From NCBI GenBank assembly GCA_000720845.1, contig JODU01000001.1, positions 434,001-498,000 on the forward strand: a DNA stretch of 64,000 nt, read 5' to 3'. The position numbers and the translations under genes are program-made. How positions within the stretch are numbered: the stretch's first letter is position 1; every line of letters begins with the position of its first letter. Positions 58,895-64,000 of this stretch are shown in pieces. Below the pieces are notes generated by a model that was given only the letters and a program-made list of their open reading frames with translations, ran no database searches and was not told the DNA's origin. This stretch comes from Kitasatospora aureofaciens. Lineage in GTDB: Bacteria; Actinomycetota; Actinomycetes; Streptomycetales; Streptomycetaceae.

Positions 58895-59543
58895 GGCGTC
58901 CGGCCTTCCGACCGGCGCTTACTGCTCAAAAGCATCGCAAACCCCCATGTCATTCTGCGCCGCTAGCAGTGTCTCCACATGTACACGCACTCGTAAGGGG
59001 ATGTCCAGCATTGTCCTGCTGGGATTCCTGGTGTCCGTGGGGTGTGAGCGGCCTTCTGCCCGCCCCCTTGCGGAAAAAGGAATTTGGCTTGAAACTGCCC
59101 CATAGGACGCCTTGTTGCGGTCGACTGGGGGTGCTTCACGGAGCGTCACAGCGGTCGTGATGGGTACGTACTCGGAGAAGGCCAGGGGTGGTTGGGGGCC
59201 ACCTGGAACCTGGCGACGGACCCGGGCGTCCTATCCACCGACGACCGTGCCCCATCCTCCCGTGGCGGAGGCGGAGAGAAATACGCGCGACGGCAAAACG
59301 CCAGACTTCGCCACCCCCGCGCCACGCCAAGCTTTTGATAGACGCAGTGGCCGGAACCGTCACGGACGCAGTCAGTGCTCGACCCACAGGGGTTTCCCTT
59401 GCCCTTGGCGGAGACGTGCCCCGTGGGGACGTTTTCTCGGCAGGGGTGTGATGCGCCACCAGCAACGCACAGCGAAGAGATCGACACATGGTGTGAAGTG
59501 ACCACGGTGTTGCCAGGCGTGCAACGGAAAGGAACGAGCGCTC
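58895..59543. other. 649-bp gap between the PP2C gene and the primase-like gene
   Basis: The longest gap in the window. I see only short frames on both strands with no family likeness. It holds the promoter of the PP2C gene and of the gene at 59544, whose ribosome-binding site GGAAAGGAAC is about eight bases before its ATG. I recognise no riboswitch. Confidence 0.5.
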
Positions 59544-60209
59544 ATGCGCGAGATCCTCGGAAGGCGACGCAGGCTCCTGTCCCAGCACGACGACGGGCAG
59601 CCTGAGCTGATCGGCGCGGCCCTGACCTACGCGACACAATGGCAGTGGCCCGTACTCCCGGGCGCGGCGGCGGATCCGCGGGCGCGGTCACGCTGCGCCT
59701 GCCCCGACCCCGAGTGCACGGTGCCGGGCGCGCATCCCTTCGACCCCGGCCTCCTCGCGGCGACCACCGACGCGCGCATGGTGCGCTGGTGGTGGACCAA
59801 CCGGCCGGCCGCGCCGATCGTCATGGCCACCGGTGGCAGCGCCCCGTGCGCCGTCTCGCTGCCCGCCCTGCCGGCCGCCCACGCACTCACCGCGCTCGAC
59901 CGCGCCGGGTTGCGGCTCGGCCCGGTCGTCGCCTCGCCCACCCGCTGGGCGCTGCTGGTCAGGCCGTACTCCATGGAGCAGCTGGGCGAGCTGCTCTACG
60001 CCAAGGACTTCGTCCCCGGCTCCCTGCGCTTCCACGGCGAGGGCGGCTATCTCGCGCTGCCCCCGTCCGAGACCGGCGCCGGCGCCGTCCGCTGGGAGCG
60101 GGCACCGCTGCCCGGCTCCGCCTCGCCCTGGGTGCCCGACGTGGAGGCCGTGGTGGACGCGGTGGTCGACGCCCTCACTCGTACGGGCGTGAGCGCCCCG
60201 GAGTTGTAG
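59544..60209 (+). CDS. Primase-polymerase N-terminal-like (bifunctional Prim-Pol) protein
   Basis: A 221-residue protein related to the N-terminal domain of bifunctional primase/polymerases. Features: ALTYATQWQWPVLPGAAAD at the start, the Cys-rich RCACPDPECTVPGAHPFDP and WWWTNRPAAPIVMATGG. In Streptomyces such short members stand alone and are of unknown function; the acidic catalytic residues of a true primase are not clear to me. The start ATG follows GGAAAGGAAC. Confidence 0.8.
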   Translation: MREILGRRRRLLSQHDDGQPELIGAALTYATQWQWPVLPGAAADPRARSRCACPDPECTVPGAHPFDPGLLAATTDARMVRWWWTNRPAAPIVMATGGSAPCAVSLPALPAAHALTALDRAGLRLGPVVASPTRWALLVRPYSMEQLGELLYAKDFVPGSLRFHGEGGYLALPPSETGAGAVRWERAPLPGSASPWVPDVEAVVDAVVDALTRTGVSAPEL

Positions 60210-60264
60210 GGGGTGTCGGCGCGCGCGGGAGTCCGTGCCCGCCCTCGGTCGCTATCGTCCGACC

Positions 60265-61038
60265 ATGCCGCTTCATGCAGGGGAGCACCGCGCCGTCGGG
60301 CCGTGCCGCGCCGGGTCACGCCGCTGCGGGCCGGACCTCCGGCGGATCCGTCTGTACGGGCTCGCGGGTGTCGTGGTGTGCGCGGTCGTACTGCCGTTCG
60401 CGGTGGCGTCCGCGGGGCCCTCGGGCGACGCGGACGCCGAGGTGTCGACGGCAGTGCCGCTCCTCGCGCGGGGCGGTGACGGCAAGGCGTCCGCGTCGCC
60501 CGAGGCGGAGCTGGGGGACCGCTCGGGGCCGCCGGGGGCCGGATTCGCGCCCAAGTTCGAGTCCGGGTCCGGGTTCGAGTCCGGGTCCGGGGGAGCCGAC
60601 CACTTCACGGGAGCGGTCGCGCCGGCTCGTTCGCCGCTGCCACCCGGCCCCGCACTGGCCGCGCGCTGCGGCCCCGAACTCACCTCGCCCGCGGGCGTCG
60701 AGGCGCAGACCTGTGTCCTGGCCCGGGGGACGGAGACCTGGGCCCGGACCTACTACCGCAACGCCACCGGCGGCCCGCTCGAGTCCGTACTGAGCCTCAT
60801 GGGACCCGAAGGGCGCAGCGTGCGGGCGAGCTGTGCGGTGGGCGTCGAGGACGCGCCGGGCACCTGCGAGACGCCGCCGGAAGACACCGAGGGCGCCGGC
60901 GGAGGCGGGCTGGCGGGGTACACGGCGGTCGCGGAGTTCGCGCGCCGGGCCGGGTACGGGCCACTGCTGCTGCGCGCCGGGAGCAGCGCGGAGGACGAGG
61001 GCGGGGACAGCAACTCCCATGCGGGGACGGGGAGTTGA
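60265..61038 (+). CDS. Single-pass membrane protein of unknown function
   Basis: I do not recognise a family. Residues 1-35 are basic, one membrane helix follows (LYGLAGVVVCAVVLPFAVASA), then a Pro/Gly/Ser-rich extracellular part with FESGSGFESGSGG and a C-terminal domain with four Cys (AARCGPELTSPAGVEAQTC, SCAVGVEDAPGTC). A TATCGT -10 hexamer lies six bases before ATG 60265, which suggests a leaderless start; ATG 60235 would be ten codons longer. Confidence 0.7.
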   Translation: MPLHAGEHRAVGPCRAGSRRCGPDLRRIRLYGLAGVVVCAVVLPFAVASAGPSGDADAEVSTAVPLLARGGDGKASASPEAELGDRSGPPGAGFAPKFESGSGFESGSGGADHFTGAVAPARSPLPPGPALAARCGPELTSPAGVEAQTCVLARGTETWARTYYRNATGGPLESVLSLMGPEGRSVRASCAVGVEDAPGTCETPPEDTEGAGGGGLAGYTAVAEFARRAGYGPLLLRAGSSAEDEGGDSNSHAGTGS

Positions 61039-61079
61039 CCGACGACTGCGGTGAGTGCCCGACCGGCCGCATGCAAAGA

Positions 61080-61117
61080 CCCGGTTGCTGGCGACGGGGG
61101 ATGCACCAGCAACCGGG
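61080..61117. terminator. First terminator after the membrane-protein gene
   Basis: CCCGGTTGCTGG pairs with CCAGCAACCGGG across a 14-base loop, 41 bases past the stop codon at 61038. Confidence 0.8.
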
Positions 61118-61130
61118 CTACTCGAACGGT

Positions 61131-61170
61131 AACAAGAGATCGGCGGTTAGCAAATTCGATCTCTTGTTTT
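61131..61170 (+). terminator. Second terminator with U-tract
   Basis: AACAAGAGATCG pairs with CGATCTCTTGTT across 14 bases, followed by TT; an unusually AT-rich hairpin for this DNA. It is placed to stop the plus-strand gene and perhaps transcripts from the other side. Confidence 0.8.
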
Positions 61171-61235
61171 CCGGTCACCGACTGGCTTGTCCCTACCGGG
61201 AGTTGTGACCGGAGTCACCCGTCCACGAGCCGTCG

Positions 61236-61263
61236 CTCCGGCTGACCGGTCGGTCAGCCGGAG
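61236..61263 (-). terminator. Hairpin after the SEC-C gene
   Basis: CTCCGGCTGACCG pairs with CGGTCAGCCGGAG almost to the centre. It lies 20 bases past the minus-strand stop at 61284. Confidence 0.7.
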
Positions 61264-61283
61264 GCGGCCCGCACGCCTGTGCG

Positions 61284-62249
61284 TCAGCTGAGGGTGACCT
61301 GCCGGTTGGTCAGACCGCCGCGCGCCCGGCGCTCGTCGTGCGTGAGCGGAGCGTCCGTGGCCAGGGCCTCGGCGAGCCGCTCGGCGAACTCCGCGGCCGG
61401 CTTCTCGATGTCCGGAGCGGTGACCTCGCTCGGCAGGTCCCACACCGGCACGGTGAGCCCGTGGGCACGGAAGGAGCCGACGAGGCGGGTGCCCTCGCCG
61501 AGGGACGAGCGGCCGGCGGCGTGCAGCCGGGCAAGAGCGTCCAGAAGCCGCTCCTCGTCGTGCGGCATGACCCAGCGCAGGTGGTTCTTGTCCGGCGTCT
61601 CGCACCAGTAGGCGGCGTCCACGCCCTGGAGCCGGACGGTCGGGATGGCCGCGGCGTTGGCCCGCTCCAGGGAGGCGGCGACGTCCGGCGTGGCGTTCTC
61701 CGGGTCCGGCACCCAGAACTCGAAGCCCGAGTGCACCTCCGGCTCGAACGCGCCCTCGGGGGCGAGCAGGTCCTGCAGCCGCGGACCGTCGGCCGGCGCG
61801 CGGCGCCCCTGCACGGGGGTGCCCGGGTCGGCGGTCAGCGCCCGCGCGAGGGTGTCGGCGAGGTCGCGGCTGATGTCGCCCGACGCCGTGTCGTTCTGCA
61901 GGCCGAGCAGGACCGAGCCGTCGTCGCGGCGCAGGGCCGGCCAGGCCATCGGCAGCACCGTGGCCAGCGTGACGGAGGGGACGCCCTCGGGCAGGCCGTC
62001 CCGCAGGGTCAGCTCGACCGTGGCCGCCGGCACCAGCTCCCGCAGCGCCACCCAGTCGCACTCGCCGGGCAGCCCTTCGAACGGGCGCTGCACGAGCGCG
62101 GTCGTGGCCTGCGCGGCGGTCCGGCCGTGGCAGGCCTTGTACCGGCGGCCGCTGCCGCAGGGGCAGGGCTCGCGAGCGCCGACGACCGGGATCTCGGCAT
62201 CGTCGAGCTGGGGCCGCTTGGCCTTCGTCTGGGGTCGCTTCTTGGCCAT
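61284..62249 (-). CDS. SEC-C motif protein (DUF5926-like)
   Basis: A 321-residue protein. Near the N-terminus (about 24-40) is a SEC-C zinc motif PCPCGSGRRYKACHG, as in SecA tails and nucleic-acid proteins. The rest is a conserved actinobacterial domain (WVALRELVPAATVELTLRDGL, FWVPDPENATPDVA, AYWCETPDKNHLRWVMPHDEER read in parts) that I recall as DUF5926. The very basic first 15 residues (MAKKRPQTKAKRPQ) may bind RNA. No function is known. Confidence 0.82.
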   Translation of the reverse strand: MAKKRPQTKAKRPQLDDAEIPVVGAREPCPCGSGRRYKACHGRTAAQATTALVQRPFEGLPGECDWVALRELVPAATVELTLRDGLPEGVPSVTLATVLPMAWPALRRDDGSVLLGLQNDTASGDISRDLADTLARALTADPGTPVQGRRAPADGPRLQDLLAPEGAFEPEVHSGFEFWVPDPENATPDVAASLERANAAAIPTVRLQGVDAAYWCETPDKNHLRWVMPHDEERLLDALARLHAAGRSSLGEGTRLVGSFRAHGLTVPVWDLPSEVTAPDIEKPAAEFAERLAEALATDAPLTHDERRARGGLTNRQVTLS

Positions 62250-62377
62250 CGTGGGTGTCTCCCGGTTACGGCTCTACTCGTACGGGCGCGAGCCTAGCCG
62301 TTCCCACTCCGGCCGTCGGGACCCTGTGGACGACGGGCCGCCTGTGGAGAACTCGCCGCCGCGCCCGGCCCCGTACG

Positions 62378-62487
62378 TCCGTCACCGGGTCGGAGGGGGC
62401 CCGTCACCGGACCGGAGGGAGTCCGCCACCGGGTCGGCGCCAGCCCGCCACTGGACCGGAGGGAGTCCGCCACCGGACCCGAGCGGG
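62378..62487. repeat. Five-copy 22-bp tandem repeat, intergenic
   Basis: Units at 62378-62399, 62400-62421, 62422-62443, 62444-62465 and 62466-62487, each close to (T/C)CCG(T/C)CACCGG followed by a GGAGGG-type half. Units 1, 3 and 5 begin TCCG and units 2 and 4 CCCG, so there is a 44-bp higher-order period. It lies between the SEC-C gene and the RsbW-like gene. Confidence 0.85.
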
Positions 62488-62499
62488 TCGTCGTGCGGG

Positions 62500-63051
62500 T
62501 CAGCCCAGGTCCTCGAAGGCGTCCGCGAAGTCCAGGCCGGGGATCTCCGACACCGCCGGGGCCGAGATCCGGGTGGCGAAGTCGTCGCGCCGGTGCCCGG
62601 CGTCCGGGTCGTGCACGTCGTCGTGGACGACGACCCAGACCGTGACCTCTCCGCGGGCGTCGTCCCGTACGCCCCAGTCGTCGGCGAGGGCCGTGATGAT
62701 GTTCAGCCCGCGGCCGCCGTGCGCGGTGACCGAGGGGGTCGCCGGAGCCGGGCGGGTCGGGCCGCCGCCGTCCGTGACCTCCACCAGCAGCCGGCCGTCC
62801 GCGTCCACCTGCCACGCGGCCCGGACGTCGCCGTCCCCGGCCAGGGCGTCGCCCAGTGGGCGGCCGTGCTTGCACGCATTGCTCAGCAGTTCGGAAAGAA
62901 CCAGTACAGCGTCGTCGATGACCGATTCCGCCACCCCGCCCCTGCGCAACTGATCACGCATGCGGTGTCTCGCTTCCCCCACGCCCGCAGGGCCATGGGG
63001 CACGGCCATGCTCGACGACGTGGGCACCTCCTGTGCCACCACCAACGCCAC
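62500..63051 (-). CDS. RsbW-like ATP-binding protein (copy 2)
   Basis: A 183-residue GHKL ATPase with N-box SELLSNACKHGR, G1 VTDGGG and G2 GGRGLNIITAL. The C-terminal 50 residues are an extra tail (VHDPDAGHRRDDFATRIS). I chose GTG 63051 because AAGGAGG precedes it by seven bases; a longer frame to 63159 has no family likeness. It ends just before the 22-bp tandem repeat. Its partner is unknown. Confidence 0.85.
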   Translation of the reverse strand: MALVVAQEVPTSSSMAVPHGPAGVGEARHRMRDQLRRGGVAESVIDDAVLVLSELLSNACKHGRPLGDALAGDGDVRAAWQVDADGRLLVEVTDGGGPTRPAPATPSVTAHGGRGLNIITALADDWGVRDDARGEVTVWVVVHDDVHDPDAGHRRDDFATRISAPAVSEIPGLDFADAFEDLG

Positions 63052-63265
63052 CCCCGAGACCTCCTTCGCCCCACGCCACGGTGTGGATGCCCCATCGCCC
63101 TGAGCCGGAAACCGGCCGGTCCCCGCACGGTGACGCATTCGACACGGTCGAACACGCACCGAACGCGCCGGAGCACTCCCCGTAATGGCCTGGCTGGATT
63201 TGGTCGGTGCGGCCGAGACCGGAGAATGGGGCAGCCGGGCCGCCGGGTCAAGATCTACGGACGAA

Positions 63266-64000
63266 TCAGCGGCCCAGGTGATCCAGGACCGCCCGTGGCC
63301 GATTGGTGATGATGGCGTCGACGCCCAGGTCGGAGCAGAGATCCACGTCGGCGGTCTCGTTCACCGTCCACACGTGCACCTGGTGGCCGGCCCGCTTCAG
63401 ACGCTCGATGTACGCGGGGTGATTGCGCACGATCCGGATTGAGGGGGCCGCGATCCGGACACCCGCGGGCAGTCGCCCGTCGCGCAGCCGGGGCGAGACG
63501 AACTGCATCAGATAGACCGTCGGCAGCGTCGGCGAGGCCGCCCGCACCCGGTGCAGCGACCGGGCCGAGAAGCTCATCACCCGCACCGGGGACTCCTCGG
63601 CCGCCGCCGGGGCGTCGAGTCCGAACCGCTTCAGGAGCAGCAGCAGCCGCTCCTCCACCTGCCCCGCCCAGCGCGTGGGGTGCTTGGTCTCGATGGCCAG
63701 CTCCACGCGCCGTCCCGCGTCGGCGACCAGTTGCAGCAGTCGCTCCAGGGTCAGGACGGAGGTCTCCTCCCGGTCCTCGGGCCGGTGTTCCCAGTCGGGC
63801 TGCTCGTCGCGCGTGCGCCAGAACTCCCGGGTGCGGCGGACCCCGAAGTCCAGCGCGGCCAGGTCGGCCAGCTCCAGCGCGGACACCGCGCCGCGGCCGT
63901 TCGACGTACGGTTGACGCGCCAGTCGTGGACGCAGACCAGGTGGCCGTCGGCGGTCAGGCGCACGTCGCACTCCAGGGCGTCCGCCCCGTCCTCGATCGC
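63266..64000 (-). CDS. Glycerophosphodiester phosphodiesterase, C-terminal part
   Basis: The reading frame runs off the right edge, so the N-terminus is missing. The segment ALECDVRLTADGHLVCVHD at the edge matches the GDPD family (Glu/Asp metal site and catalytic His), followed by ELAIETKHPTRW and GVDAIITNRP at the C-terminus. It should cut glycerophosphodiesters to glycerol 3-phosphate and an alcohol. About 245 residues are in the window. Confidence 0.88.
   Translation of the reverse strand, partial: AIEDGADALECDVRLTADGHLVCVHDWRVNRTSNGRGAVSALELADLAALDFGVRRTREFWRTRDEQPDWEHRPEDREETSVLTLERLLQLVADAGRRVELAIETKHPTRWAGQVEERLLLLLKRFGLDAPAAAEESPVRVMSFSARSLHRVRAASPTLPTVYLMQFVSPRLRDGRLPAGVRIAAPSIRIVRNHPAYIERLKRAGHQVHVWTVNETADVDLCSDLGVDAIITNRPRAVLDHLGR

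Noticed and set aside
59112..59501. Short open frames in the 649-bp gap
   Set aside because: No family likeness, no ribosome-binding site and atypical composition.

Overview
The window is high-GC actinobacterial DNA that reads as a Streptomyces chromosome, and it lies close to oriC. The evidence is the gene set (ssgR-ssgA, which occurs only in morphologically complex actinomycetes, F420-type and copper-secretion genes, SpoIIE/RsbW-type regulators), frequent GTG starts and GTGA/ATGA overlaps, and nine ParB-site (parS) sequences: five perfect copies of GTTTCACGTGAAAC and four with one mismatch. The gene order, as far as I remember it, follows the S. coelicolor SCO3906-SCO3977 region. I saw no rRNA, tRNA, insertion sequence, prophage or CRISPR array.

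Layout. 1-1584: end of the rpsF-ssb-rpsR-rplI operon with a strong terminator. 1602-4963: parS sites, a MATE exporter and the replicative helicase gene dnaB, with a DnaA-box cluster in front of dnaB. 5024-14678: accessory enzymes and regulators (serine beta-lactamase-like protein, MarR/MFS pair with a GlcG/HbpS-like protein, acetyltransferases, Nudix, LysR, and a three-gene unit of membrane protein, ptpA and a cystathionine lyase-type enzyme). 14873-16259: ssgR and ssgA, regulator and effector of sporulation-linked division. 16308-25128: YibE/F-like protein, TPP riboswitch with thiC, a TerD-vWA fusion, a membrane protein, a metallophosphoesterase and a LacI regulator. 25530-34782: hisC, then a Rex operator, cydA, cydB and a fused cydCD, followed by a DosS/DevS-like GAF kinase; together they look like a redox or oxygen-limitation module. 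34906-49000: LytM-type peptidase, two Cof-type HAD phosphatases, an F420-type oxidoreductase, kptA, an alpha/beta-hydrolase-SDR fusion, two ABC transporter pairs, serS and pheA, with a second DnaA-box cluster between serS and pheA. 48585-55058: an extracytoplasmic copper block (dtpA, copC-copD fusion, PCuAC/ecuC, sco, ycnI, membrane protein). 55299-64000: two RsbW-like ATPases, pepP, a degenerate SpoIIE-type phosphatase, a primase-polymerase-like domain protein, a SEC-C protein and a truncated glycerophosphodiesterase gene.

How it works together. Chromosome maintenance is prominent: SSB and DnaB are encoded here, parS sites probably load ParB, and DnaA boxes cluster at two gene-control regions. 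The cyd operon and its kinase neighbour probably answer to NADH/NAD+ state and oxygen. The Sco, PCuAC, CopCD and DtpA genes form one tightly packed unit that by family knowledge delivers copper to cuproenzymes outside the membrane. Many genes appear to be transcribed without a leader, since a -10 hexamer sits 6-7 bases before their start codon.

The main observations for follow-up are the two DnaA-box clusters, parS-like sites inside a TPP riboswitch and over the cydCD start codon, a five-copy 22-bp intergenic tandem repeat at 62378-62487, a SpoIIE-type phosphatase that has lost a metal ligand, and the hydrolase-SDR fusion. All calls rest on reading the sequence and on recall of families; no database search was run.
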